A stretch of 64,000 nucleotides of DNA from Pseudonocardia parietis (lineage in GTDB: Bacteria; Actinomycetota; Actinomycetes; Mycobacteriales; Pseudonocardiaceae): positions 6,510,001 through 6,574,000 of the forward strand of contig NZ_JAGINU010000001.1 of assembly GCF_017876315.1 (NCBI RefSeq). The letters run 5' to 3'. Shown piece by piece: positions 1-8,621 of this stretch. The translations under genes were made by a program, and so were the position numbers. The notes under the pieces were generated by a model. The model did no database searches. It saw only the letters and a program-made list of their open reading frames with translations, and was not told the DNA's origin. The number at the start of each line of letters is the position of its first letter. Position 1 is the first letter of the stretch.

Positions 1-171
1 CAGATCGCCGACCGCGCCATCGAGTACAAGCGCCGCGGCGCCAACCTGCTACTGCTCGGCTTCCTGCACTTCCAGGAGGAGGTCGAGTACTTCGGCGCCA
101 AGGTGCTGCCGATCATCCGCGAGAAGGAGGCCGAGCTGGCCGGCCGCGAGCTGCAGCCGACCACGGTCTGA
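1..171 (+). CDS. LLM-class flavin-dependent monooxygenase, C-terminal end (partial)
   Basis: An open frame enters from the left edge and stops at TGA 169-171, giving the last 56 residues of a protein. The segment RRGANLLLLGFLHFQEEVEY followed by a charged C-terminal helix resembles the ends of SfnG/SsuD-type FMNH2-dependent sulfone or alkanesulfonate monooxygenases, which release sulfite from organosulfur compounds. Only the tail is visible, so the substrate cannot be judged and the family call rests on recall of this C-terminal motif. Confidence 0.6.
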   Translation, partial: QIADRAIEYKRRGANLLLLGFLHFQEEVEYFGAKVLPIIREKEAELAGRELQPTTV

Positions 172-210
172 CCCCTCGTCCCCGGCGGCCCGGCGCACCC
201 GCGCCGGCCG

Positions 211-1032
211 TCAGGTGATCGCGGCCCGGAGCTCCCCGGCGTGGTCGCGGGCCCAGGCCGCGACGGTCGTCCCCGGACGGCCGGTGACCTGTTCGACCAC
301 CCCGTTCGGGACGGGCTCGGCCTCGTGCAGGAACCCGAGGATCGTGTTGACCATCAGGTCCGCATCCTCGGCCCCCATCGACGGCGTCAGCGCGGCGACC
401 GCCTCGTCCGGCGTGACCTGCTCGAACCTGATCGGGACACCGGTGGCCTGGGCGACCGCGGCGACCATGTCACGCCGGGTCACCGGCACCGGACCGGTCA
501 GCGACAGGGCCGTGCCCTCGTAGCCGCCGCGGGTGAGCGCGACGGCGGCGACCTCCGCGATGTCGGTCATCGCGGTCGGCGTGCTGGCCAGCTCGGGCCA
601 CGGTTCCCGCACCATGCCGTGCTCCCGGATCTGCGGCAGCCACATCTGCAGGTTCTCGACGAAGTCCGCGGGCCACAGGTGCGTCCACGCCGGCCCGCCC
701 GCCTCGACCGCCGCGGTGACGCTCCCCCACCAGCTCTCCGGCTCACCGGAGAGGTCCACGATGTACTCCACCCCCGCGTCCGCGGCACGGGCGACGACCT
801 CGGCAGCCGTCTCCTCGACCGGGGCCAGGTACATCGCGCGGACGCCGTCGAACACCCCGTCCAGCGTGTCCGGCTTGCGGACCGACCCGCGCACGGCCTC
901 GACGCCGTCCGGCAGCGCGGCGCGCGCCGGGTTCACGGTGAGCGCCCGCACGGGTTCGTCGGTGCGGGCACCCAGATGGTCGACGACCAGCCGGCCGATG
1001 TTCCCCGTCGCCCCGGTGACCAGGATCGTCAC
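211..1032 (-). CDS. NmrA-like NAD(P)-binding protein (atypical SDR)
   Basis: A 273-residue protein that starts at once with the Rossmann motif TILVTGATGNIGR, the GxxGxxG dinucleotide site of NmrA/HSCARG-type atypical SDRs. The rest follows the family plan (VRGSVRKPDTL, a WTHLWPADFVENL segment, a C-terminal helix region). Members act as NAD(P)H sensors or as quinone/isoflavone-type reductases; no substrate can be named. The GTG start at 1032 has a GGAGGGGG Shine-Dalgarno a few bases upstream. The frame stays open for 35 codons further upstream but that part lacks protein-like composition. Confidence 0.8.
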   Translation of the reverse strand: MTILVTGATGNIGRLVVDHLGARTDEPVRALTVNPARAALPDGVEAVRGSVRKPDTLDGVFDGVRAMYLAPVEETAAEVVARAADAGVEYIVDLSGEPESWWGSVTAAVEAGGPAWTHLWPADFVENLQMWLPQIREHGMVREPWPELASTPTAMTDIAEVAAVALTRGGYEGTALSLTGPVPVTRRDMVAAVAQATGVPIRFEQVTPDEAVAALTPSMGAEDADLMVNTILGFLHEAEPVPNGVVEQVTGRPGTTVAAWARDHAGELRAAIT

Positions 1033-1134
1033 GCTGTCCCCCTCCGCACGGATACCGTTCCTCGTACACCGTACCGAGTGGGAGCCGTCGAGCGGAAGGC
1101 GGTCGCCGCGTCCGCACACCTCTTCGCCGCTCGT

Positions 1135-1156
1135 CACACCTGTCGTGGCAGGTGTG
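1135..1156. repeat. 8-bp inverted repeat between two minus-strand genes
   Basis: CACACCTG (1135-1142) and CAGGTGTG (1149-1156) are perfect complements around a 6-base centre. It lies about 100 bases upstream of the NmrA-like gene and 50 bases past the stop of the transporter gene, so it could be an operator for the first or a weak terminator for the second. Confidence 0.4.
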
Positions 1157-1183
1157 CCGAGCAGGAAAGGGGTGTGCGGCGGT

Positions 1184-1204
1184 GTCAGGTGTCAGGTGTC
1201 AGGT
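1184..1204. repeat. Three tandem copies of GTCAGGT
   Basis: Three exact head-to-tail 7-mers sit just past the stop codon of the GDT1-type transporter gene. A related GTCAGGTGAGCGTG string occurs in the small tandem repeat at 33370-33423. No function is evident. Confidence 0.6.
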
Positions 1205-1205
1205 G

Positions 1206-2492
1206 CTAGACGCCGGCGGTCGAGCGCCGGTCACGCACCCGCGGGAGGAATCGGCCGGTGCGCCTGCGGTAGGCGTCGTACTCGGGGCCGAGCGCGCTGC
1301 CCAGCCCCGGCTCGTAGACCCCACGCGCCCGGATCTGCACCGCGACCAGGATCAGCACACCGGCCAGCAGCCCGAGCAGCGTCGGTGCCATCAACAGCAT
1401 CCCGCCGTAGCCGACGACGAGGCCGGTCATCCCCGGGTGGCGCACCCGCCGGTAGAGCCCGCCGGTGGCCAGCACCGGCCGTCGCGCCGCGTCCGGGTCG
1501 TCGGCCACGGGAGCACCGGCCTGGGCCGACTCCCGCAGGACCGCCCCGAACTGCCTCGTCGCGGTGACGAGGACGCCGAAGCCGACCAGCAGCAACCCGG
1601 CCCCCACCAACGCGACGACCGGCCGGGCGAGCACGGAGATCGGCCCGAGCACCCCGAGCCCGACCAGCAGCGGGGCGACGAGCCCGAGCACGGCGCCCGC
1701 GGCGAACGACATCCGCGCCCACCAGGCAGGGCTGCCGGGGGCGCGGGCGAACTCGAGCCGGCGGCCGCCGCGGGCGCCGCGCGCCCACACCCGGGTCCCC
1801 AGGACGACGCCGGTGGCGATCGCCCCGAGCACCAGCGCCGCCCACCCGGTGACCCGATGGTCCATCGCGGCCAGCACGGCCTCGCCGGTGCCGGGGCCGC
1901 CGAGCTCCAGGATCGCGTCGACGAGCATCACGGCACCGAAGCCCAGGAAGAGCACGGCCCCGCCGATCTCGATCATCCGCTCGGGCAGCCGCCTGCCGAG
2001 CGTGCGGCCGACGAGGATCGCGAGCCCACTGGCCGCGACCATGCCCGCGGTCGAGCCCAGCCAGACACCGACCCAGTGGTACTGCGAGGCCAGTGCGACG
2101 GTCGCGAGCATCGTCTTGTCGCCGAGCTCGGCGAGGAAGAACGCCATCGTGACCGTCACGACGGCCGAACCGCTCCTGGGCCGGGGCGGCCGCTGCCCGT
2201 CCGCGTCACCGTCGGCATCGCCCCGCAGGCTCCACAGACCGAAGCCGATGAAGGCGAGCGCGGCGACCAGCGTGATCCAGCCGGTCGGCAGCGACGTCCC
2301 GAGGCCGTACCCGACGGCGACCGACACCAGGTGGGTCACCGCGGCCGCGATCGTGATGCCGACCAGGACCGGGAGTGCCTTGAACCGCGTCGCGAAGGTC
2401 AGCGCCATGAGCTGGGACTTGTCACCGAGCTCGGCCACGAAGACGACGCCGAGACTGACCGCGAACGCGACCAGGAACCCGTCCATGTCCAC
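1206..2492 (-). CDS. GDT1/TMEM165 (UPF0016) transporter fused to an isoprenylcysteine-methyltransferase-like domain
   Basis: 428 residues. The first ~190 form the two-repeat UPF0016 fold with both signature motifs, ELGDKS near residue 21 and ELGDKT near 122, each in a hydrophobic helix; this family exports Mn2+ (or Ca2+) across membranes. After a linker come more membrane helices and a C-terminal part with YRRVRHPGMTG and YDAYRRRTGRFLP, typical of ICMT/PEMT-like membrane methyltransferases (NnrU/DUF1295 relatives). The two units are normally separate proteins. The frame is continuous, so this looks like a true fusion. A manganese riboswitch precedes it, supporting a Mn2+ export role. What the methyltransferase-like part acts on is unknown. 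Confidence 0.88.
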   Translation of the reverse strand: MDMDGFLVAFAVSLGVVFVAELGDKSQLMALTFATRFKALPVLVGITIAAAVTHLVSVAVGYGLGTSLPTGWITLVAALAFIGFGLWSLRGDADGDADGQRPPRPRSGSAVVTVTMAFFLAELGDKTMLATVALASQYHWVGVWLGSTAGMVAASGLAILVGRTLGRRLPERMIEIGGAVLFLGFGAVMLVDAILELGGPGTGEAVLAAMDHRVTGWAALVLGAIATGVVLGTRVWARGARGGRRLEFARAPGSPAWWARMSFAAGAVLGLVAPLLVGLGVLGPISVLARPVVALVGAGLLLVGFGVLVTATRQFGAVLRESAQAGAPVADDPDAARRPVLATGGLYRRVRHPGMTGLVVGYGGMLLMAPTLLGLLAGVLILVAVQIRARGVYEPGLGSALGPEYDAYRRRTGRFLPRVRDRRSTAGV

Positions 2493-2539
2493 CCATTCGA
2501 TCTCGCGCCGGACCGAGGAGATGGGGCGACCTCGATCCG

Positions 2540-2658
2540 GCGCTGTGCGGATCGAAGGTCTCGCTCGCCTGGTGGTGGACAGGCCGTCGCGCCCGGGTCG
2601 GCCCCGCAGGGGGCGACCAGTATGTCGAACGCGGCGTTGGGAGCTACTCCCCTTCGCG
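2540..2658 (-). promoter_or_regulatory. yybP-ykoY manganese riboswitch
   Basis: Reading the minus strand, GGGGAGTAGC (2652-2643) opens the element and GCGAGACCTTCG (2564-2553) closes it, with a GC-rich hairpin region between. These are the two conserved strands of the yybP-ykoY aptamer, which binds Mn2+ and turns on manganese efflux genes. It ends about 50 bases before the ATG of the GDT1-type transporter, the expected target class. The order, spacing and target agree. Exact ends are approximate because I have not folded it. Confidence 0.88.
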
Positions 2659-2809
2659 TGAATCGGACATTACCTCATCGATCCGGGCCCGTTCGACCCC
2701 GAGCGACGGCCTGTGACCGCACTCTCATGACGTTCGTGGCACAGCGGGCCGCCTACGGCTTAGCGTTGCGAACGAGTCCGGTGTCACCGCTGACCGAGGA
2801 GAACCCGCC

Positions 2810-3979
2810 ATGCCCGAAGCCGTCGTCTGCGAGGCCGTCCGCACCCCGATCGGGAAGCGGCGGGGGTCGCTGTCCGAGGTCCATCCGGTCGACCTGTCCG
2901 CGGCCGTGCTGACCGCACTCGCCGAGCGCACCGGGATCGACCCCGGGGTCGTCGACGACGTCGTGTGGGGCTGCGTCAACCAGGTCGGCGACCAGGCCGC
3001 CCAGATCGGCCGGTACGCACTGCTCGCCGCCGGCTGGCCGGAGACGGTCCCGGGCGTGACGATCAACCGGGCCTGCGGGTCGAGCCAGTCGGCGTTCGAC
3101 TTCGCGGCCGGGATGGTCCTGGCGGGGCAGTACGACGTCGTCGTCGCCGGCGGCGTGGAGTCGATGACCCGGGTGCCGCTCGGTGCCGGCCGCGACCTCG
3201 GACGCCCGTACGGTCCGCTGGCACGGGCGCGCTACGCCGAGGACCTGGAGTCCGGCGAGTTCCCGAACAACGACTTCAACCAGGGCGTCGGCGCCGAACG
3301 GATCGCCCGCGACTGGGGGCTGTCCCGCACCCGGCTCGACGAGTACGCGAGCCGCAGCCACGAGCTCTCCGCCGCCGCGATCGACTCGGGCGCCTTCGAC
3401 GGCCAGCTCGCCGCGATCCCCGGGGCGCCCGGCTTCACCGCCGACGAGGGCCTGCGCCGCGGGACCAGCGTGGACACGCTGTCGAAGCTGAAGCCGTCGT
3501 TCTCCGAGTCCGGGGTGATCCACGCCGGGAACAGCTCGCAGATCTCCGACGGTGCGTCCGCCGTCCTGGTGACCACCCCGGAGCGGGCGGCCGAGCTCGG
3601 GCTGACCCCGATCGTGCGCTACCACTCCGGCGCGGTGTCCGGTGCGGACCCGCTGCGGATGCTGACCGGGCCGATCCCGGCCACGCAGAAGGTTCTCAAG
3701 CGGTCCGGGCTGTCGATCGGCGACATCGGCGCGTTCGAGGTGAACGAGGCGTTCGCCCCGGTGCCGCTGGCCTGGCAGGCCGAGCTCGGCGCCGACACCG
3801 ACCGGCTCAACCCGCTCGGCGGCGCGATCGCCGTCGGGCATCCGCTGGGCGCCTCCGGGACGATCCTGCTCACCCGGCTGGTGCACCACATGCGTGACCG
3901 CGGCATCCGGTACGGCCTGCAGACGATGTGCGAGGGCGGCGGGACCGCGAACGCGACGATCGTCGAGCTGGTCGGGTAG
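2810..3979 (+). CDS. Thiolase (acetyl-CoA C-acyltransferase)
   Basis: 389 residues, the normal thiolase length. The nucleophilic Cys89 lies in NRACGSSQSA, the catalytic His in GGAIAVGHPLGASG and the second Cys in MCEGGGTAN; the NEAF motif is also intact. The enzyme condenses two acyl-CoAs or cleaves 3-ketoacyl-CoA, in the cytosol. The start MPEAVVCEAVRTPIGKRRG and the MLTGPIPAT segment resemble the mycobacterial FadA6-type branch more than FadA5. The gene stands alone, with no other beta-oxidation gene next to it, so its pathway is open. The ATG has a GAGGAG Shine-Dalgarno. Confidence 0.92.
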   Translation: MPEAVVCEAVRTPIGKRRGSLSEVHPVDLSAAVLTALAERTGIDPGVVDDVVWGCVNQVGDQAAQIGRYALLAAGWPETVPGVTINRACGSSQSAFDFAAGMVLAGQYDVVVAGGVESMTRVPLGAGRDLGRPYGPLARARYAEDLESGEFPNNDFNQGVGAERIARDWGLSRTRLDEYASRSHELSAAAIDSGAFDGQLAAIPGAPGFTADEGLRRGTSVDTLSKLKPSFSESGVIHAGNSSQISDGASAVLVTTPERAAELGLTPIVRYHSGAVSGADPLRMLTGPIPATQKVLKRSGLSIGDIGAFEVNEAFAPVPLAWQAELGADTDRLNPLGGAIAVGHPLGASGTILLTRLVHHMRDRGIRYGLQTMCEGGGTANATIVELVG

Positions 3980-4009
3980 TCCGGCTCGCCCGGCACGTAG
4001 ATTCCGGTC

Positions 4010-4774
4010 GTGCTGTGGATCGGGATCGTCCTGCTGCTCGCCGGCGGGGGCTGCTTCTGGGCGGCCGTGCACACCCAGCGGCGGGTGCACGCCATGATGG
4101 CCGCGGAGACACCACCGGTGCCCGAGCTGCTCGAGCGGGCCCGGATCTCCACCGAGCTGAACGGCGGGCCCGGCCGGTTCCGCCTGGTGTGCGAGGTCGT
4201 CGGTGAGACCGCTCCCGCGCCGGTCGGGATCCTGCGGTCCGAGCTGGCCGGGGTGGAGTGCGTCTGGCACGCGCATCGCGTCGAACGCCGCTACGAGCGG
4301 CGCGAGCGCGACGACGAGGGCCGGATGCGCACCAGCACGCACACCGAGACCGTGTCCGAACGGACCTCGCCGCACGGCTGGCCGTTGGTGCGCGACGGGC
4401 ACCACGTCGGCGTCGACCCGGGTGGGCAGCGACCGGAGCCGGTCGAGCAGGTGCTCGACCGGTTCGATCCGGCGGACGGACAGGGGTCCACCGGTGCCGG
4501 CGGGCAGCGCGGGGACCGGACCGTCGGCTACCGGCACCAGGAGTGGGTGCTGCGCCCGGGCGTCCGGATGTACGTCCTCGGCGAGGTCGACGACCGCGAC
4601 GGCCCGCTGGTGATCCGGCGGCCGCAGGACCCGAAGCAGCCGTTCGTGCTCTCCACCCGCTCCGAGGCGGAGCTGACCGCCGCCGACCGCACCAGCCAGC
4701 GGTGGTGGGCACGCGGCGGCGCGGGCCTGGTACTGCTCGGGCTGGGGCTGGCGGTGGCCGGCGCCGTGAGCTGA
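4010..4774 (+). CDS. GIDE-domain membrane protein
   Basis: 254 residues with a hydrophobic N-terminal helix (residues 2-22) and a C-terminal one (about 232-252). The soluble part between them has the pattern of the GIDE/MULAN-type domain (V.GI.RSELAGVECVWHAHRVERRYE, then W.LRPGVRMYVLGEV). In eukaryotes this domain is joined to a RING finger; here there is no RING, as is usual for bacterial members, whose function is unknown. GTG start at 4010, 30 bases after the thiolase stop. Residues 150-180 are low-complexity and rich in Gly and Asp. Confidence 0.7.
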   Translation: MLWIGIVLLLAGGGCFWAAVHTQRRVHAMMAAETPPVPELLERARISTELNGGPGRFRLVCEVVGETAPAPVGILRSELAGVECVWHAHRVERRYERRERDDEGRMRTSTHTETVSERTSPHGWPLVRDGHHVGVDPGGQRPEPVEQVLDRFDPADGQGSTGAGGQRGDRTVGYRHQEWVLRPGVRMYVLGEVDDRDGPLVIRRPQDPKQPFVLSTRSEAELTAADRTSQRWWARGGAGLVLLGLGLAVAGAVS

Positions 4775-5023
4775 ACGGGCCGGGCACGGCGGCGTGCCAC
4801 CTCACACCCGACGCCCGAGGGATTCCCAGCGCGATCACAGGATCGTCTCAGGGTCGCGGCGCACAGTGGGGCCATGACCGAGTACGGACCGGGTCCCGGC
4901 GAGCGCGCCGACGGACGGACCTCCACCGGAGGCGACGCCACGGAACCCACCCGGTCCGAGCAGCGTGCGCACGGGGCCGGCTCCGAGCGCGCCGACGGCA
5001 TCCGCGCACAGGAGGCGACCGGC

Positions 5024-6358
5024 ATGACCGATACCGACCACCGCCACGGCGGTGGCCCGAGCACCCAGCCCCCGCCACCGTGGTCGGCGAGCAACCCGGG
5101 CAGCCACCCGACGATCCCGGCGCACGGCGCGGGCAGCCCGCCCACCGCGGTGTACCCGCCGTTCCCCGGGCAGGGGCCCGCACCGAAGCCGCCACGCCGG
5201 CTCGCCACCGGGACGGTGGCGGTGGCGCTGGCCGCCGGCCTGATCGGCGGTGGCGTCGGGTTCGGTGGCGCCTACGCCGTTCTCGGCGACTCCACCGCCC
5301 CGAGCGCGGCGACGCTGTCCAGCGCCGCCGCCCCCGACACCCCGGCCCAGGCGGCCGACGGCTCGATCGCGGGCGCGGCGGCCGCGATCACCCCGAGCAC
5401 GGTCGACATCCAGGTCCGCACGGCCGAGGGTGCGTCCGAGGGCTCCGGGATCGTCCTGACCGCCGACGGCGAGGTCCTCACCAACAACCACGTCGTCTCC
5501 GGTGCCGGGAACGGCGCCCAGATCACGGTCTCGACGTCCGACGGCAGCCAGTACCGCGCGACCGTCGTCGGCACGTCCCCCAGCTACGACCTCGCCGTCC
5601 TCCGGCTGGAGGGGGCCTCGGGGCTCAAGGCCGCCACGCTCGGGGAGTCCGGGAGCGTCCAGGTCGGTGAGCAGGTCGTCGCGACCGGTTCGCCGCAGGG
5701 CCTGTCCGGCACGGTCACCGCAGGCATCGTCAGTGCCCTGAACCGGACCGTCGCCGCCGGTGGCGAGGGCGAGGCCCCGGTCGTCTACAACGGCCTGCAG
5801 ACCGACGCCCCGATCAACCAGGGCAACTCCGGCGGGCCGCTGGTGAACCTGGAGGGCCAGGTCATCGGGATCAACTCGGCGATCGCGACCACCGGGCAGG
5901 GTGCCGGGTCGATCGGCCTGGGCTTCGCCATCCCGGTGGACACCGCCAAGCGGGTCGCCCAGGAGCTGATGTCCGAGGGCGTCGCGACCAAGCCGCAGCT
6001 CGGCGTCCAGGGTTCGGTGTCGCCCTCCGGCGCGACCTCGGGCTCGGGCGGCGCGCAGATCGCGACGGTGCAACCCGGATCACCCGCCGCGAACGCCGGC
6101 CTGCAGGCGGGCGACATCGTCACCAAGGTCAACCAGTACCCGGTGGCGAGCTTCGCCGACCTGATCGCCCGGGTCGGCAACTTCACCCCCGGCCAGCAGG
6201 TCACGCTGACCGTCGGCAGCGGGGCGGAGGCCCGTGAGCTCCCGGTGACGCTGGGCAGCGTGCAGGACACCACCGCGGCGAACGCGCAGAACGGCTCGGC
6301 GACGACACCGGGCGGCGGCGACCAGCTGCCGTTCGGCTTCAACCCCTTCGGCGACTGA
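5024..6358 (+). CDS. HtrA/DegP-type membrane-anchored serine protease with PDZ domain
   Basis: 444 residues from the ATG at 5024, which has an AGGAGG Shine-Dalgarno 8 bases upstream; an in-frame ATG at 4874 would add 50 low-complexity residues. A Pro-rich cytosolic segment is followed by one membrane helix (GTVAVALAAGLIGGGVGF) and an extracytoplasmic trypsin-like domain. The triad is visible: His in NNHVVSG, Asp in SYDLAVL, Ser in QGNSGGPL. A C-terminal PDZ domain follows (ATVQPGSPAANAGLQAGD). Such proteases handle misfolded proteins outside the membrane; mycobacterial PepD has the same layout. It stands alone with a strong terminator behind it. Confidence 0.92.
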   Translation: MTDTDHRHGGGPSTQPPPPWSASNPGSHPTIPAHGAGSPPTAVYPPFPGQGPAPKPPRRLATGTVAVALAAGLIGGGVGFGGAYAVLGDSTAPSAATLSSAAAPDTPAQAADGSIAGAAAAITPSTVDIQVRTAEGASEGSGIVLTADGEVLTNNHVVSGAGNGAQITVSTSDGSQYRATVVGTSPSYDLAVLRLEGASGLKAATLGESGSVQVGEQVVATGSPQGLSGTVTAGIVSALNRTVAAGGEGEAPVVYNGLQTDAPINQGNSGGPLVNLEGQVIGINSAIATTGQGAGSIGLGFAIPVDTAKRVAQELMSEGVATKPQLGVQGSVSPSGATSGSGGAQIATVQPGSPAANAGLQAGDIVTKVNQYPVASFADLIARVGNFTPGQQVTLTVGSGAEARELPVTLGSVQDTTAANAQNGSATTPGGGDQLPFGFNPFGD

Positions 6359-6379
6359 TCGGCGGACACCCCGCGGTCT

Positions 6380-6420
6380 CCGGCCGGGCGCGACCCCTCC
6401 CTCCTGTCGCGCCCGGCCGG
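6380..6420 (+). terminator. Strong hairpin terminator after the HtrA-type gene
   Basis: A perfect 15-bp stem (6380-6394 with 6406-6420) and an 11-base loop lie 22 bases after the protease stop codon. There is no U-tract, as is common in actinomycetes. Confidence 0.75.
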
Positions 6421-6544
6421 TCCCGTCGCCGCCCGGCGACTCCCGCCTTTGCGTTGCTGCGTCCGGTGGACATCCCCGGATCCATCCGGCGACCCTGGTC
6501 CCGACCGTTGCACGGTGACGTGCGAACGACCGGGAGGGGCGCCC

Positions 6545-7912
6545 ATGGCGGCACGGGATCGGCAGGGACCGGGGCAGGGGCGCGGCATCGGGCTGGCGAC
6601 CGCCGTCGCCGCGGCCGGTGGGCTGCTGTTCGGCTACGACACCGGCGTGATCAGCGGGGCGCTGCTGTTCATCGGGCCGGAGTTCGGGCTCGGTGAGGGC
6701 GGCCGGCAGCTGATCGTCTCCGGGCTGCTGGCCGGGGCGCTGGTCGGCGCACTGGCCGGCGGTGCGATCACCGACGCGCTGGGCCGGCGCCGGACGCTGC
6801 TCGGTGTCGCGGCCGTCTTCCTGGTCGGGGCGGTGCTGTCCGGGCTGGCGCCGGGCGCCGGGACGCTGCTCGCCGCCCGGGTCCTGCTCGGCCTCGCGAT
6901 CGGCGTCTCCTCGGTCTGCGTGCCGCTCTACATCGCCGAGATCGCCCCCAGGGCGTCGCGCGGGCGGCTCGTCTCGATGAACCAGTTCCTCATCACGGTC
7001 GGGATCCTGCTGTCCTACCTGGTCAACTCGCTGTTCGCCGAGGCGGGCAGCTGGCGCTGGCCACTGGCGCTCGCCGCCGTCCCGGCGCTGGCGATGCTCG
7101 TCGGCCTGGCCGGGGCACAGGAGTCACCGCGCTGGCTCGTGCTGCGCGGGCGGCTCGACGAGGCCCGCACCGCGCTCATCGGCCGGACCCCCGAGGAGGC
7201 CGATGCGGAGATCGCCGAGATCCGCGCCGCCGCCCGTGACGAGTCCCGGTGGAGCTGGGCCGACCTGCGCCGCCCGCAGCTGCGCCCGGCCCTGACGCTG
7301 GGCATCGGCGTGGCGGCGGTGAACCAGCTGGTCGGGGTGAACGCGATCCTCTACTACGCGCCGACGATCCTCGAAGGCGTCTTCGGGTCGGAGACCGGCG
7401 CGATCCTCGCGACCGTCGGGATCGGCCTGGTCAACACGATCGTCACCGGGATCGCGCTGGCCCGGATCGACGCGTGGGGCAGGCGGCCGTTGCTGCTCGG
7501 CGGCCTCGCGGTCGTCGTCGCGTCGCTCGTGGCGCTGGTGGTGCTGTTCCTGCTGCCCTCACAGCAGGGCGTGGTGGGGATCCTGATCGTGGTCGCGCTG
7601 TGCGTCTACATCGCGGCGTTCGCGGCCAGCCTGGGTATCGCGATCTGGCTGGTGAACTCCGAGGTGTTCCCGACGGCGGTGCGCGGCAAGGCCGCCGGGC
7701 TCGGGGCGACGACGCACTGGGGCCTGGACCTGGTGATCGCCGCGACGACCCTGACGCTGATCACCTCGCTCGGCGAGTCCGGCCTGTTCGCGATCTTCGC
7801 GGTGATCGGTGCGGCCGGGTTCGTCTTCCTGTACCGGCTGATGCCGGAGACGAAGGGGCGCAGCCTGGAGGAGATCGACGCGCAGATGCAGGCGCGGGCC
7901 GGCCGGCGCTGA
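6545..7912 (+). CDS. Sugar porter family MFS transporter
   Basis: 455 residues with about 12 hydrophobic segments. It carries the sugar-porter signatures: FGYDTGVISGALLF in helix 1, DALGRRRTLL after helix 2, the PLYIAEIAPRASRGRL motif after helix 4, QLVGVNAILYYAPTI in helix 7, and the closing PETKGRSLEEI. Relatives (XylE, AraE, GalP, mycobacterial glucose permeases) import sugars with protons. The substrate cannot be read from sequence. The ATG at 6545 has a GGGAGGGG Shine-Dalgarno. No sugar catabolic gene is adjacent. Confidence 0.9.
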   Translation: MAARDRQGPGQGRGIGLATAVAAAGGLLFGYDTGVISGALLFIGPEFGLGEGGRQLIVSGLLAGALVGALAGGAITDALGRRRTLLGVAAVFLVGAVLSGLAPGAGTLLAARVLLGLAIGVSSVCVPLYIAEIAPRASRGRLVSMNQFLITVGILLSYLVNSLFAEAGSWRWPLALAAVPALAMLVGLAGAQESPRWLVLRGRLDEARTALIGRTPEEADAEIAEIRAAARDESRWSWADLRRPQLRPALTLGIGVAAVNQLVGVNAILYYAPTILEGVFGSETGAILATVGIGLVNTIVTGIALARIDAWGRRPLLLGGLAVVVASLVALVVLFLLPSQQGVVGILIVVALCVYIAAFAASLGIAIWLVNSEVFPTAVRGKAAGLGATTHWGLDLVIAATTLTLITSLGESGLFAIFAVIGAAGFVFLYRLMPETKGRSLEEIDAQMQARAGRR

Positions 7913-7946
7913 ACCCTCGCCGGTGGCGTGCCGTGCCGTGCCGTGC

Positions 7947-8621
7947 CTACCGGTCGGCGGGTGCTGCCGGTCGGGCGCGACGTGCGCGCAGCCGGGCACG
8001 CAGCCGTCCCAGCACGGCGGTGAGGCCGCCGACGAGGGCGACCAGGCCCACCGCCATCGCCGCCGCGACCAGGGGCGAGTCGGTGAGGTTGCCGGTGAGC
8101 ACCCCGAGGACGCCGTAGAGCAACGTCCACAGCACCGCCCCGGCGGCGACGGCCGGCACCAGCTTCGTCCAGGCCATCCCGGCCGCGGCGGCGGCGATCA
8201 GGGTCGGCACCCGCCCGGCCGGGGCGACCCGGCCCACCAGCACCAGCAGCCAGCCGCGGCCGGCGAACGCGCCCCGCATCCGGGCGATCCGCTCCCCGGT
8301 GCGGGCGCCGCCGAACCGGCCGCCGGCGACCGCGTCGAGCACCGGGGCGCTCCCCCGGCGGGCGACGGCGAAGGTCACCAGGTCACCGGTCAGCGCCCCG
8401 GCGAAGGCCAGCACCAGCACCAGCGGCAGGGACAGCGTGGCGGTGGTCATCGCCGTCGCCGCGGCGGCACCGACGATCGCCCCGGTCGGCACCACCGGCA
8501 GGACCGATCCGAACAGCACCCCGCCGGCGACGACGAGGTAGGCGATCCGGCCGGCGTCCGGCGAGAGTTCGGCCTCGAACCACTCGTCCCCCACCGCGAG
8601 CAGTGCGGCGAGCGCGCTCAC
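7947..8621 (-). CDS. DedA-like membrane protein (VTT domain)
   Basis: 224 residues with several membrane helices and DedA/VTT features: the GSVLPVVPTGAIVGAAAA opening and the GRVAPAGRVPTLIAAAAAGM segment. DedA proteins are thought to act as lipid scramblases or transporters in undecaprenyl-phosphate recycling and membrane homeostasis. The C-terminus is Arg/Ala-rich. Its start codon overlaps the stop of the metallo-hydrolase gene upstream (ATGA, 8618-8621), so the two are translationally coupled. Confidence 0.75.
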   Translation of the reverse strand: MSALAALLAVGDEWFEAELSPDAGRIAYLVVAGGVLFGSVLPVVPTGAIVGAAAATAMTTATLSLPLVLVLAFAGALTGDLVTFAVARRGSAPVLDAVAGGRFGGARTGERIARMRGAFAGRGWLLVLVGRVAPAGRVPTLIAAAAAGMAWTKLVPAVAAGAVLWTLLYGVLGVLTGNLTDSPLVAAAMAVGLVALVGGLTAVLGRLRARLRARRARPAAPADR

